64,000 nucleotides of DNA from Epiperipatus broadwayi (GCA_028023455.1 JAQFVV010000184.1:1364001-1428000), one strand, 5' to 3'. Shown: positions 36,260 to 51,791, counted from the first letter of the stretch. The notes: generated from the sequence alone by a model not told the origin. Numbers and translations are program-made.

Positions 36260-36345
36260 ATGAGTAGACACTAGATAGGGATTTTATGCACAACCCTGGC
36301 ATCCACTGATTACTCTGGCTTGCACTGATTGGCACTATTGTATAA

Positions 36346-39300
36346 AAAAAATTTGCCTGTTTTAATAACAGTTATGAGAAAGCATAATAAATGGTGATCA
36401 TGTGATGTTTAATGATTTAAAAAAATCAATATATAATGCAAGCCTTATTAATAAACTTTATTAACAAGACTTACATTTGTTTATGTGGATGTACAATAGT
36501 TTTTTATTTTGTTTAAAAACTTTTTGATGCCAAAAATAATATTTAGCTGATACACCAAATGTTAATATTACTTAGTAAATTGTTGTTTTAAGCTAATGAC
36601 AATATATCACTTGATTCTGCATTGGGTCTCGCTTTGAATTCCAAGTTTTCAATGATAAAGGCAAATCATGAAATTAGTCTGAAAATGAGGATTCGAATTC
36701 ACTATCTATCTAGTAATTGATTATTAAAGCTTACTATAGATAATGCTAGAGTAAAGAGCTGTTAACATTTGTTTATAAAATAAATTTTTGTTTTGTTGAT
36801 CTTCAAGTTGTTCTTCAGTTTGTAAAAATAGTAAAATAAATGTATAAAATAGCATAAGATCTATTTTATATACACTTGTAAATTTCACAAATAATTTATG
36901 TTTGTGAATATAGTAAATGAATGAATAAACAGTTAAATATGTAAATGATAAATATGAATAAATAAAATGAATAGACAACGATCTTGATAGATATAATTTA
37001 ATAATTCCCCTGTAGGGTAAAGATCCCTTTAACAGTTTTTCATCGAACAATGAAGAAGGCATTACTCACCAGGCTTGTCAACTAACAGAATGGTTTTGAA
37101 TACATTTTCCATTCTTAATTTACTTTATTGCCAAGAACAGTTAAAAATCTACTTATTGACCAACTTTGGAAGATTGTCTAGTTTGGTTATGGGTTGGATA
37201 TCTGAAAGAAAAATATTGAGTCTGACTAGAATATTAAAAGATGTTCCAAGTTTATTTAAATTGGTCTCCATTCCAGATTGTAGACACATATATGCTAACA
37301 CCATACCTCAAAATGAATATATGAACAGGTAGACATGTATATAGAGAATTAGATATTTAAAATAATAAACATTGCTAACAGGCATATAGATAATTAGATG
37401 TTTAAATTAACAGACATTACTTCCAGGTATAAGAATGCCTGTATTTCAAATCTTAAACATTGTTACTATTATTTTTATGACTTCAGATGAAAGTTCGGTG
37501 AAGCGTACTATGTAGCTAATTCCACACACACTCCATCAACCTTAAAGATTCATCCTTCCTCCTTTAAATATTCTCTATTATACATATACAGACTTGCACA
37601 TCTTATCTATTAGTTTATAACAAACAGATAGATAAGCTATAAATAAGAATAAATAGACATCACTGAATCCACAATACATTACTTAAAAAATACGTTATTA
37701 AAAATTTTTAAAATGCAATTAAATTTAAAAATGTAAATTAACAAAAAATAAAAGCATGCTATTTTTTAATTTGTATTTTAGAATGATTTGTTTGATTTAC
37801 TTTGCCTTGGGCATTTTAATTTGTCGATTTCAGTGATTTTGGGATAGAAATTTAGCACTTGCAGGCTTCTTAGGGGTTCTTGATGGTACTGCAGTATCGC
37901 CTAGTGACCACAGTACACATAACCAACTAATACCATGTTTTCTAAACATAAAGCCAAAAACTCTATAAAATTTAAGAGAATTTGTTAAGTACTTTCCTTA
38001 AGTGATCAAACAAAAATTAATAATTTAATAGTGATAGAAGAAGACCCAATAAAAGCTTTTCAAAAATAGCTTTATGTTAACATTCTTACATTGCATCAGA
38101 ACCCTTAAAGTTTGTATGAAGAGTTTGGCTAATAATCTAAAATGGTTAACCCACGAGGAATAAAATTATTTAAGCATTTTAGAATATAAACAAAGGATTA
38201 CAAAATTTAACTTAATTATTTATAGTTAAAAAAGATAATATTAATAAATATGTTTAATATATTAAGATGAAACAAGATAAGTAGTAAAATTATATGTTTA
38301 TTTTGTTGCTCCATCTATTTCTATAATTAAGTGTTATTACATACATATATATTTTTTCACTATTTTTTAAAGAGTGAAATATTTCAATTAGAACAAATAA
38401 ATTGTCACGTAAAAAAGTAATCCCATGATTAATAAATAAACAGAAAAGGCAACAAGTATGTTAAAGTAGCCATTTTTATGGAAGTCTTTTTTAACGATTA
38501 TCTTTTCTATTTTATAAATAATCAGTTATATGTTAATAAAATAAATAAAATCCTTTAATGAATAACGGTTTCTATTTTTTTTTAGTGTTCACATTAGTGA
38601 TAGCAGTATCCATATGATAGCATACACAGCAATCTAGATATGGAATCTTGATTTGCATTTATGAGCACGTTTATTGACCAGTTTCATACTTTTATTGAAT
38701 TTGTTTTGGGAATTTAAGGATTACTAAGCAAATTGAGGATTCTTTTTCGAAGTAACTGAATTAGTTAGCCATTCAGTTATTTTTTGAATATATATATATT
38801 TAGCTTCTCAAAATCATCACAATAAATCATTTATAATTATATAAAAAAGAAGCATTTAAAATGATTAATTTTCATTAGAAACCTTACCTGGAAAAAAGCT
38901 TGAATGAAGAATAAAAATTAAAATATATAAAATTTTAATAAAAAATTATTATTCGTAATATTGAATAAAATGTTTTATATAGAAAGTCATAAAAGTCTGC
39001 ATGTAGTTAGCAGCTATAGTAAAAACTATAAAACATCCACTCCAATGAATATTGTCTTATCTTTCACTGCTCTTTTATGAAGGGATGGTGAAAACCTATT
39101 GGATTAGTTAAGGTTTTTTTCTAATATTTTTGTTTGAAATTACTTTTAAAATCAATCACTTAATCTGTTATAAAAATTTAAGTTTTAACCACAAATAATC
39201 TAATTCTGTAACTTAAATTTTTTATGTATTATAATCAAAAATTGCAAACTTAGTTTTTAATCCATTTAAAATTGCTAGGGAATACATTTTGATAAAATTA

Positions 39301-39578
39301 ATATTTAACTGTTTTGTTTTGCTAACATACAAATAATAAATTAGAACTGAAAAATCAGCTGAAGCATGTGGAAATAATAAATGAGAAGACCATAAGCAGC
39401 TGGAATACATTTAGAAGGCTTCTTATATTTAAAAGAAAAATACTTTTATGAATATTGTAAGCAATATAATACATGGTAATGAAAGAAAAAAATTTGAAGT
39501 AAAAAAAAAAAAAGCAAATGTTACCAATAAAAATATGAAAAGTAATACCATGTGGGAGAGGATAGGGATATTTGTCAA
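36346..39578. other. No recognised gene
   Basis: This is AT-rich. ORFs at 36724-37062 (minus) and 37075-37332 (plus) show no known domain. I see no repeats I can defend. Confidence 0.35.
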
Positions 39579-39652
39579 GCATTGGTGGCCTTGTGGTTAG
39601 CATAGCTGCCTTCCTCCAAGCAGCAGGCACAGGTTCGCTTCCCAGTCAATGC
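39579..39652 (+). tRNA. tRNA-Gly(TCC)-like sequence, probable pseudogene or SINE head
   Basis: The 74-nt cloverleaf-like segment has a closing acceptor stem GCATTG/CAATGC, the D-arm and anticodon arm phrase GTGGTTAGCATAGCTGCC typical of glycine tRNAs, and a perfect-looking pol III B box GGTTCGCTTCC (39632-39642). A three-base TCC insertion in the anticodon arm and weak T-stem pairing argue against a working tRNA. An A-rich stretch follows from 39661, so a tRNA-derived SINE is likely. Confidence 0.65.
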
Positions 39653-42600
39653 TTTGACATATGAAGAAAAAATAATAATTAATTTTAAATTGGATTAGTG
39701 ATATTATTTTACCAACAAAACGTTACTTGATTATTCTGCTGAGATAAAAATATTTTAATAAAAGCCATTCTAGCCAAAAAGTTAAATGAGCATCAAACTA
39801 AAATATATAATTGTTGGATTAAAGTTAGATCTACATTATATATATATTATAATGGTCCGGAAGAATAGAGTCTTAATGAAACTGCACTGCAAGAGCGCCA
39901 TCTAGGCATTTGAACCTGGAAAATTTATATAGTAGGCAGATCATAAGTTTAAAAAAAAAATATTTTTATATATATTTTATTCCGACCGTTAGCCCAATGT
40001 TACCAGCTCAGTGAAACAGCAGAGATAATAACATAATTCTTATCTAAAAACATTTTCAAAATAAAGGAAATCACTGCCAGAAATAACACATGAACATTTA
40101 TTTAAACATATATAAGATTTAAAATTATTTTAATATCAGTTTTACATTTTAAAATTTAACTTACATTTTTAACTTTGATTTTAGATTTTAATTTACATTT
40201 TAATTTTTATAAGTTCGCACAGATGGATTTATAAAAGTTTGTTTTATAATGTTGAGTATAGATTGGTAACATAGATTACATGATTAAAAACATTTCAGAA
40301 TAAACATAAACGATCAAAATATAAAATCATTGATGGAATTGCAGAGGGAAATTTATAAGAAACCCAATGGCATTCATATGCCACATTGACACTAATAACT
40401 TAAAAGACATCCGAATAAATACATTTTAGATACTCACCGTAAGGTATCATTATTTACCAAATGTCTATATATTTTGATCAAATATGAAAACCAAAAATAT
40501 AATTAACCGATAATGAATCTATGCAAGCGTCTATACCCAACTTAAATTTAATGCATTTAGAGTGTTGAGAATGAATAGACTACATAGATTGCATTTGAAA
40601 AGAAAATATTTTATCACTTATTTAACCTTAGGCCAAAAGTTCACAGTTAAACCAACATCAATCCATCTGATATATCAATGTATTCAATGTAATATGAATA
40701 TGACAGCACAAATATAGGTTAGGAGAAGAAATTGACTCTCATCCAGATAGGAATACTACATTTATCTGATAAGAAGAGCAATAAAAAAACTCCATAGGAA
40801 GGGACTGCGGTTCTTTTTGCCGACTTACAATTCCATCCATAGGCAAAAGGGGGTGTGCAGCATATACTAGCGATTCTGCCCATAGTGAACCTCATACTAC
40901 ATCTACTAATTACACCAATATATCTAATCCATTGACCTAATTCAACTACAAAATGAATAACTTAAGATTACCCTCCCCTAATAAAACTTTACAAATCTAT
41001 ATAGCCATTCACGCCCAACTTAAATTTAACATTTATATAATTTAGTTTAACGAAAAACAGAAATCATAATAAAAACTTAAAAAACAAAAATAAATAAATA
41101 AGTAAATGGAAATGATTTTACAAAAGAAATACATCAAATAAAATTATAACTAATTTAGTCAGATAGGAAATTCTTCTATTTAAAATATTGAAAAGTTTAG
41201 CATTTAGATTTCTTTTTGTTTAGAAATGTTTATTAATTATATATTTCTTACTGTTTTGAAAAATATCCGTAGTCTCTGATTTCTTGTAATGGAAGGTGTT
41301 AATTCCCACAAAGTCATAAGGAGATCGGTGTGCAGTTAACCGATGGTTCTTTATGGTTGATGGTATTCTTCCGGGCCTTGATGTCCTGTGGTCTGCAATA
41401 TTGGAAAATGATGTTTCATTTTTTTGAACAACTGAAGGAATTGAAAGTACATCTTTCAATCCCTTCTCTTCCAACCCTCTCTGACTTAACACATATCTGT
41501 CCTCTCTTAATAATAATTATTTTTTTAGTTCCAAACCTTTCTTTTTATATTAATTTTGTGGATTAGCTCAACATTACGTCATGATGATGAAGACCCTTTC
41601 ATTGAGGTCCGATTCCTAAGGGATTTATTTTTATTTGCTATTAATTTCTATTGTTTTCCTATCTGACCATTGCTTATACATTTAACTGCCCAAGGGCTAG
41701 TTCACTTGGACTAATTAAAATAATCATTTCCATTTTTCAATAACATTAATTAATTTTTTTTATCTTTAAATCTTTTAAGTCTTTTTCTTGAAAATTTAGT
41801 TTTAAAACTTTTTCTTTTTTTAATGAAGTTTCTTTTTTTAATTTCTCATCTGTGCGATTTTATATATATTAAGAGTTTAGATGATTTTTTAATTCTTAAA
41901 AAAAGAAGTTTTTATTTGCAAACTTTTATTTTTTCATGTTTAATAATAAAAAAAATAATGTAACGGCGTATGTGCCCATTACAATATATTTATAAGTGGA
42001 CTTGGATTCAAAACATAATCTTTTTGAATTCAAGTTATTAACTTGATTGTATAAATGAGTTAAACATGCTGCTAAATATGTAAATACACTATTTTCAGCT
42101 TTAAATACAAAGTCCTCATTGATGAAAACCATTTGCCAGAAACCAATCTAAAGATATGGTGATAATAGCATATCATCTCTATGTTCATTGATTACTCATG
42201 CTTATAATAAATGCAGGGCATCACAAATACATTGAATCAATAGTTTTTACATTTATGCATTGGTAACAGTGGTCATGTGGAATGGTTTGTGAGATACCTC
42301 GATTTTGCCTCATCAGCTTTTACTTGTGGAGCCATTTAAAAGCTTTGGTGTACAAGATTAGAAACACTGTGCATTTAAAGTAAGTACTTCTATAACAACA
42401 GATATCTTGGAACATGTTTACCATAAATGAGAGAGAAGACATCATGTGTGTGTAGAAAGAGTTGGCTAGCTTATAGAGAATATTTTATAAAATTTTATAA
42501 TGAATATTTTTCCATTATTCCTATGTATGGCAATTTTTGGAATATCCTGTAGAATAGAATGATAAAAACTGTAATTGAAAACATGATGCTATTATAGATA

Positions 42601-45600
42601 CTAAAAACTTAAGTAAAGTTCAATTGTGTTCATAATATAAAAAAATATTATCAATGACTCTGTGAAAAGAAAAAAAGTAGAAAGAAATATAATTTAAAAT
42701 AGATATTAAAAAAATTTCTGAATCATTAAACATTTGGCAATTATGAAGAATTTGTAGTTAAAATTTATCTACAACAACCTAAAAATAGCCCTAGATCCTG
42801 AAATATAGACAAAAGATTAAACATTCTTTAAATAGCGATAGTAGAAAAAGATATAACTAATGTTTCCAATTATTGGATGGATTCAATAATGCATATTAAA
42901 TTATATATCTTTCAGTGATGATAAAATTCTTTTCTTTCATTTTTTAAAAAAAATTTCTTAAGCCTTTTTATTACCTAGAGAATTGACTTTTTTGTGAATC
43001 CAAAAAAAATGCCCTAATTCTATAAGTATATAATATTGGTGGAATGAATAATAAATTTTAAAATGAAATTATTTCTTTGGTCAAAAAATTATAAAAATAA
43101 AATATATTGCTATCTTGCCATAGTTGATTAGGACTCTTTGGAAACAAAAATCCCAAGTTTGATGGAAGCCCGAAAAAATTTTTAAAATTTTATCTGGCTT
43201 GGATTCAAATCTAGGTTTTAGATGGATAGTCTGTATGATAAATTAATGTATTTCATTAATTTTAATTGATTTAATGTGAATATTTAGAGTTTTCAAAAAT
43301 TACTTTTTTATTTCACACATACATATAGCTGATAATAATTACTAAAATCCCAAATTACTAATTTTCATTCTTTTCTTTTTTATATATGAAAATAAAGTAA
43401 AAATCACATTCACATTATTTATCTCAGAGACACTGTAGCGCAGATATTATTTAAAGTTCAAATTTGAATTGATGAAAGTAAAACATCTGAAAATTTTATA
43501 TTAATTTATCAAACAGGTTTGTAAAAAAAAAAAAAAAAAAGTGATTTATTCCTTCGGGGATCATTTAGTTTAATATATTTTGTAAAAAAGATGATTTAAT
43601 GTGAAACATTGTGTTCATAGCCAAAAAGATTTAAATCATAAATTTTGAATTTCCATAACTTTTTTTTATAAATCACTTTTTTTAAAAATTTTCACTTTAT
43701 TGTAATCTATTAATCTACAAATAAGTAATACATTATATGTGTATTACGCGATTAGCTGAAAAACCTATTTTTATCATTTCAGATTTTTTTTAAAAAACAG
43801 CACTCTGATTAAGCTATAAATAGTTGATGATCACTATCATCTTTAACAATTCTCCACTGCTTTTTAGCAATCCTTAATAAAATTGTTGTTGCATTTTATC
43901 TTCTAAAGTTATTAGAATGAATGGTTCTGACATTACAGCAATCAAGCACTAAATATTTGATAAACATTATCACTAATAATGAACTATTGCTTTTTATTAA
44001 CCCATAACAAAATTGTTATTAAATTTTGTTCTCTAAAATCTGTAGATAGAATGTTTATAATAACATAAGATGCATAGTATTGTGAAAAATAAAATAAATT
44101 TACTATACCATACAGTAAATTATTTCTTGCCATATAAAATGCACCATAATTTTAACTTAATATCAATCATTTCAGTTAAACTCTTAATAAAAAAACATTT
44201 TATTGCACATATTTTCTCATTTTCTATTTCAGCAATATATTCATGTATTGAAGAAATTTATAGTAAAAGGTAGAATGTTCATCTCCTGAGTGGGTGACTG
44301 ATGTTTGAAGTCAAGTAAGTTTAAAAAGTTTTCCAGCAAATTTAATATTTTTGAAGTACCTTTCCCAAAGCCAACTTAGCTAGTCACCTAATTTAGTAAA
44401 ACTAGAATAAAATTCTGTTCAAATCTTCATCAAGAGATCTTTGCATTGCATTGTGCTATTTAAAGGCTGGTTATCTTTTTTTATTTGTAAAAATTAATAT
44501 ATTTGTTTCTTTGTACCAATATTGTTTTACAAATTTTTTAAATACAATTTTGAAGAGTAATGTAAAGAGGTTTTTTGTGTAATAATTATTGAGATATTTG
44601 ATCATTCTCATAATGGGGATTCAAGCTTAAAGTGGAGCCACAAATTTTTCATTATATTAAAAAAATTCCAAAATAAGCTCAGAACTAGTAATTAGTTATT
44701 TAGCACTCTTATTTGAATATTATAACCAATTCCAAATCTGTGAAGATTTTATAAATAAGACAATTTTTCAGAATTAGAAGAGTATTGTACAATAGATGGA
44801 AGGTGTTTTCTTTATGATTTAGAGGTTGAGCAAGATATGAAATGAAGATACAATTTTTAATATTAACTTATATGGTCTGGCATGCATCAGTAAATATATA
44901 TATATTGTACCCTTACTTCTTGATATATAAAATAGTTTAAAATACAACTAGCTCAGTTACATTATTATGTTTAATTAAAATTTGCATATCTATCTTTAAT
45001 ATACTTTTATATTATCATATCTTAATTAAATTTATTATCAATCATCAAAATCAATATAGTTCTATATTATACTAATTAAATAAGTATTTAATAAAATTAT
45101 GAGACTGTGAAGTAAAGTTACAAAGTAATAAGCAGATTTACATTGAGTCAATATCTCCCAAGATACTGTCTCAATGGCATAAGAATACTACCACTACCTT
45201 ATCATCTTACCACTACATCTATAGCATTCTTATGACTTTTAAATGAAATAAATTATCTTTAATAATACTAAAATAATTCCTAACTTTTAACTTAAAATAT
45301 AATTAAATAATCTCAGGTTCTTCTAAGTTGTTTTAAAATAATAATAACTCATGTAAATAAGTATGATGTGGGATTTTATATCAAACTTAAATACACCTAA
45401 CTTATTTTAATAATAATAATAAATAATACTAATCTTAAAGTGTAATTTAATCTCATCTATTTCTATTATATAATCAATCATTAAATGAATAAACAATCAT
45501 ATGTATATCTTTTATTTCATATGGTATCTTCATTTTAAAATAGATCAAAATCTTATACTTAATAATCTGTGGCAATAAACAATATTGTATTCTTATAATG

Positions 45601-48600
45601 TGCATTATAATCATCTTATGACCATTGCAATATTTTATGTTCATGTCAATCAATTCTTATAAAATAATGTTAAGCAAATATGGTATTCAATTCTAAATAA
45701 TAATAACAAATTCATTTTGTGCAAATATTATGTTTATTTCAAATCATCTGATGTCAAAATGCTGTGGTGAAAAATAATGAAACTCGACACACTTTTAAAA
45801 CAAATTAACAAATTTATTTACAATAACTTCAAATAAAATTTATTTACACTATTTACAGTTTTAGAATTTAAGAAAATAAATAAAAATAAGAAATACAAAT
45901 ATAAGAGGCTTACACTGTTATTAACTCATGTACTTAATAAGCAATTTTGCATTCCTTCAAATGCTATATTAATAATATTACAGTGTGTTTTTCCAAAACT
46001 TAGATTTTTTTAAAATAAATAGTAATGTACTTTAATTACTACAAATAACAATATATGTCAAGACTATTTATGTAGCATGTGTAAACAATAAAGCTCTACT
46101 AATTAAATAGCTACATTAATTAAGTATTACCATTTATAATGTATCATCATATATTTACTTTATTATTAGCATTGCTTAATAGTTTTATAAAGTTAATGTA
46201 TCTTTGTAATGTAAAACAAATAATTGACTGTAATTATACTTTACTTAATGTAATTCCTGTTATATGTTTTATCAAATATGCATTACATATCTGTACTGTT
46301 CAAATACTATTATTTAAATCATTTATCAATTTCAAATTCATAAAGCATTACCTTAGATAAATTCTATGATTCTTTTCTATGTAAAAATCATTACTTTACT
46401 TTATGTGTTATTTTAATCCTTTCTAATAAATTTCTATCTATAAAACATATTCTAAACTTATCTAAAAATTTCCGGAAAACAAACATCAACTTCAAACAAA
46501 ATATTCGTTATCCAAATTACCTATACTACATCGTTTATACTTAGTAAACTTTTCAATCTAAATATAAGCTTCTACCTAAACGTAACTTAACTTATTTAAT
46601 AAAACAAAATATAAAAAAATATAGACTTTTAAAATCCTTTTCTAAATTGCAAAAAATAAAATAATTATTAAGATAAATAATAAACATCATTTTAATACTA
46701 AGCATAAATAAAATATCAAAATTATTTACGAAAGAATCATATAATTATTTCTAAGCTTCTTACGTAATGTTGTATCATGTTGACATTATAAATTAAAACT
46801 TATGCATATTTTAATAAAGTTCGTTGCCAATATAATGTATGTGTTTTCATAAAATATCTATCCATTCATTCTACAACAACATAATATTCAGTTGATCTAA
46901 AGAAAAACATATTAAATTCATTAAAAATCATTATACAATATTTTTACCATAATAATAATAATGTCCAATCTGCTATCCAGCATTCTTCGGAATTTGCAGC
47001 TTCATAAAATAAAAATCATTCACATTTTCACTCATAAACATTCATTAGAATATTCCGTGTTATATTAATTATAAAAATAAATTTATGTAATTAATTATTA
47101 TATTATTTTTAAGTTACTATTTAATAAATGTACCTAACCTACTTTTTAAATAGTTTAATAATATTTTAAATTTTATGTTAAATAAATAAAATAAAAATTA
47201 TATTACGTATTCCAGCGACGACTTTTGTTCTACCATAAAAGTTCTAATAAATATCCTACGTACAAAGTCAATAGAACACTATTTCCTGTTCCGTTGAATC
47301 ACGTGTTTCTTGAAAGTTTATAATAAAATGATAACGTTCTTTTTTTTTAAAAAAAATAAGTTCCAATAAGAAAACAAATAAAATTAAAAAAAATAGTTTA
47401 TAAGTTCTTTCTGGATCCAGTTCTTCATAAAATATTATTTTTAAAGTTATTATTTTTAAACTAATTTATAGTTTATATATTATTTTCATTAAATTACTTT
47501 AATCAACTTGGCTTGCTTGGTTTAGTTTGACTTGATTTGGACATCCATGTATTACTTGCGCATTTATAATTAACATATTCAGGTAAGAATTAATTTCTCC
47601 ATCTATAACGTCCAGCGTTTAGATTACTTCAATATAGTACTTCTATTATATTACGATTTTAAATAATCATATTTATAATCTATTTGCCTTTTCAAATCGT
47701 CAATATTTAGTCTTTTAAGCACAAAGACTTAACAAGGCAAGTATTTATTAAAATTACTACTTCTTATATCTTTACTTAAGATATACATTTTAATCTTTTA
47801 AAATCTACAAAAATACTTTCTTTCTATAGAAGTATTCATATTTCTTTTAAATATCTATTTATAATAGACAATAGTAATTTAAACTTTTAAAACTATTTAT
47901 AGTCCAAAATACTACTTTTCTCCATCTCGTAGTTTTATGTACTAATCCAGCGTCTATTATTTCTCTAGCATAAAGTTTCTGATATATTTCTCCGATATGT
48001 GATGTTTCCATGATTATTTGTACGTAAATTGAGTTTCGATATTGAGAAGACTAATAGGGAATTATTAAGTTTCTACTGCATACTTATCATTTAAAAATTA
48101 TAAAATTATATACAATAACACTCTTATGATTTTAAAACTGATTTTTAAGAGCGTTTATAAATTTACTTGGCTATTTTCTCAATAGCACGATTAACTTAGA
48201 AATTTAATTACAGAGAGCCCCCTTCAACAATTGAATCCAGCTTTTATACTGGAAGAAACTCCTCATCTGATTGGTACGTTTAAACAATCAAACTTTCTAG
48301 CTTATTTACATATTTATCAACTCACTATTAAAAATAAAATAATGACTTATTTAATATTTAATATTATTACATTTTTTAAAATAATCTTTATCGTTTATTT
48401 AAATCTATTAAACATTTTTTGAAATATTCTTTCTCACTTGGTTTAAATCTTAACTTTTATAAGATCATTTAAAATAAATTAAATCTTTTTAAATACGTTA
48501 TATTTTTAAAACAATATTTTTAAAAATCAGATTTAATATTTTACATTAATATCTTTATTTTTATCTCGTGATAACTCACGTATTATTTATAAATTTTACA

Positions 48601-49187
48601 ACATGATTTTTTTTTTTAAAATAATTATGCAACTTTATTAGACAACTTCCACGCATGTGTGTGTAAATTTAACAAACATCTGTTCTTTTTACAATAAAAG
48701 AAACGCTTACCGTTCTAAAAATAAACTTAACAATTGCTTTTTTAAAATAAATATTTATTTTTAAAAATAAATAAGATATTATATCAGATTTTAAAATAAT
48801 TATTTGATATGATTAAAATCAAATATTAATCTCAATTTAAGTACTTATAATTTAAAATATTTTTATTCACTTTTAACATATATTTTAAATTAAATAAATA
48901 TCTTTGTCTAATTTTAACTTGTCTTTTAAATACTTTAGCTTTAAACATTTGTTATTAAATTTATTAATGCAGTATTACATCATAATCATCATCATTTTAA
49001 ATATCTTCTCAATATCAACACAATTCACATATCAAACACTCATAGATTGCTTTAATTAAACTTATGGTAACATTACCACAAGCAAAGTCAACATCACACA
49101 TTTTAAAATACTTCTTAAATTTAAAATTTTCTACTAAATTAGCACAAAACTTAAATGGTGACCCATACAAAAGGGCACAATATATAT
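39653..49187. other. Long AT-rich stretch, no recognised gene
   Basis: Nearly 9.5 kb shows no ORF with a known domain. The ORFs at 41220-41566 on both strands, 44070-44273, 46139-46360 and 48231-48422 are short and unrecognised. Poly-A/T tracts (for example 43527-43544) and short AT repeats are frequent. The segment 41280-41640 is less AT-rich and may be an old insertion I cannot name. Confidence 0.35.
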
Positions 49188-51235
49188 GCTTAACTTCCCT
49201 TTTATTTATGTATAATGGGGAATTCTTAAAATTCAAGATCGTCTACTTTCCGCTACCACAAGCAGAGAGAACATACGGACACAAACCGAGTCTATATCCG
49301 TACTTGACCGAACCTGTATGCTATACGGGTATAGCCCCAGGTTATATTTCCCGATCAACTATCTCCCGACTGCTGTAAGATTTAACAGAGTTACAGCGCT
49401 TGGATATTTATAAATTTTTTATGGGATCAAAATACTGCACCACTAGTTTCACGTGTTAATTCAGTACTCAAAAATGAGTAATAATTATTTCCCAAACCCT
49501 AAGACTATATTACTTTTGGAGGTGGCGAAGAACGAGACGAAACAGATTTAAATCAATAATAAATATATTTAATACAATAAATTATAATAAAAAGAAACAC
49601 TCTAAATCATTTACAAACAATAAAACAGATTATTTGCTATAATGCTACAAATAAAATAAAATAGAAGATCCTATAAATGATTGTAATCTGTGAAAATAAA
49701 TTATCCCTTTATAGTCATTCCAAATATTAGAAAGAGTCTAATTAATGTCTATCTCATTAATATCTGGGATTGGCAATTGCATTAAATTAAAAATATGTGC
49801 ACATAAGTTATATAAAGTCTTTGAATTAACTTGGATTCTTAAAGTCTTTGAATTAACTTGGATTCTTGCTGACCGTCCCGTGGAATTTCTCCACTTCTTT
49901 AGCAGGGAACGGTTGCTCTTTGGTTAGATTTGATTGTGGGAACTCCTTTATATTTTGGACATCTAGGACAAGGCAAAAACGAACCCTTTGGCAGGTGCTA
50001 CATCGGTAGTTGTTACATCGAGACATGAACCATTAAAGCACAGGAGTCTGGATCGACCGGCGATCGCGACTGGCCCTTAGCCACACATCCTTGAAGCTTC
50101 CCTTATGTTGTAGTTTGTTTTCATGTTCATACAGTTTCAGTCTGCTATGTTGAGGTCCTTTGACTCAGCTTTCTGTTCTTTTTTCCCAAATTTAACTTTT
50201 CATGTCTGCTTTCTATTACATTTTTCTGCTTCTTATCAGAGCAGTGTCCTCACTGAAGTCTCGACCAATACTGTTTTTTAATTAATTAATTAATGTCCTT
50301 TATTTTTCAAATTCTTTCCTTATCTTGATCTCCTGCTTGGTTTTTCTTTCACACCTTTTTACTTTAAAATGCTTTCAACAACTTATACAAAATTACTTTT
50401 AATTTGATATAATTTTATAATATAATATTTTACATTTATTTATCAATCACTTTCTTTAATAAAATTATTTCATTTTGACATGCAATAAACCTTGCTCTCT
50501 TTATTCATACATTCACATATGCATTTCATTTTTGTCAAAATGTGTAATTTTAAGAACAGATCTTTATCTTCCATTGTATTCTAAATTTTACTTATATTTT
50601 ATTAAACTCCCCAACTACCGCTTTTTTTACATCATTAAGTTTCTATTTTATTTATATTTCCTTTCTCATTTTTTTAATCTTACACTAAACACATGATATC
50701 GATATTTCTAACCTTAATATTTCTATTCTTTCTAAAATCTGAACTTTGGAGGGTAAAAGATAAGAATCTTTTCGATTCTAATTCCCTCTCTTTTCTTAAT
50801 TAAAACATTTCTTTGTTTATAATTTTTTTAACCTCACTTTTTAATATTCCAAACACAATATTTAATATTCTTTAAATGTTAAATATCTATATGTGTGATC
50901 GCAGTATGTGCGATCATCACATTACACCGTTCCCCCCCTTTAAAATTTTTTCTTAAAAAATTTTAATTTAATGCATTTCAAGCTAGATGCTCCTAACTAC
51001 TGTTAGAACCATCTCATATCTATTTACTTCTAATATAACTTTAGTGATGAGATTATTCCTAGAGAGGCGACCAGGCAAATTACATCCCTACTCTGATGAC
51101 CCAACCAGCATTACTAAACCGATTTAATCTTGCTATAAACATTACATGAGTTTTATTTCTGCCTCCTACTTGTATATACAGGTTTGAGTCCACAGGATAT
51201 CTCTGTGACTCGATTAAACCTGTTCATACCTCACA
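49188..51235 (-). repeat. 3' LTR (left copy), 2.05 kb, with internal deletion
   Basis: It matches the right LTR from TGTGAGGTATGAACAGG (51235, minus) to GGGAAGTTAAGC (49188). It lacks the segment equal to 56680-57346; the junction has a few bases of microhomology (TAA). It also lacks the last ~20 bases, including the TTCCGTTACA end of the right copy, and has a short extra duplication at 49815-49870. Confidence 0.85.
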
Positions 51236-51791
51236 TTTTACAAATGATAACCCTCTAAGTGACAACTCTGGTCACTATACCGAGGTGGGTTGGGAGGCTG
51301 GCATCTTTTCATCCAGCTCATCCATGAGCTCAGAATATTTTACTGATAGCTCGTATTTTTATAAAGGGGTTCTTTCCCCATACATTGGATTCTAATCCAT
51401 TGACTCACGATATTTGTCAAATATCTAACTGGAAATCTTAATCCAGTGAGTCATTATGAGAAGGGGATCTCTGTCCCTGTCTTCTTTATCTAATAAGATC
51501 TGGTGACCGCAGAATTCATGCATGAAAGCATAACAGAGAAGGCTCACCATATACTGCTAAGATCCACCTACAAATATCTATACCTACACACCTTCAGCCT
51601 CTATCTATGATCTCACACTACTATCTATCATCTGTTTTTCTTAGTTTATCCTAAAGTTCTTTATACTGTTTGGCCATTTACTGGCTCATTCTTCTTTATA
51701 TTTTCATGATCAATATTTCCTAATTTCATGTCCATTTTCCATTACTCGTGATCCAATTCCATTTCCAATCTGGTATCAGTGAATCCGTCCT
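51236..51791. other. Short non-coding stretch between gag and 3' LTR
   Basis: This ~550-bp stretch has no RT- or integrase-like frame. A weak purine run AGAGGG is near the LTR border (about 51250-51257), but no strong polypurine tract is seen. Confidence 0.5.

Larger units (their letters stand above)
35714..36345. repeat. 456-bp-family repeat: two copies in inverted arrangement
   Basis: A minus-strand partial copy (35714-35957) abuts a plus-strand copy (35958-36345). Both match the tandem pair at 62.65-63.41 kb, for example GGATAGTGGTG, GACACCAAAATGTATGGGT and CTATCTAGTGCCTACTCATC. Each carries a 55-nt hammerhead (separate entries). A stretch like TGCCTAATAGG and later GTTCAGATC resembles weak pol III A and B boxes (better preserved as GTTCAGACCC in the 63-kb copy); this is suggestive only. 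Confidence 0.8.

Noticed and set aside
41583-41615. Hammerhead-like pattern TGATGA..GACC..GGTC..GATTC
   Set aside because: The core box is GATTC rather than GAAAC and the first base of CUGAUGA is wrong, so it is too far from consensus.
39653-49187. Search for a host gene or mitochondrial insert in the long AT-rich stretch
   Set aside because: No conserved protein blocks, rRNA-like or tRNA clusters were recognised by eye.
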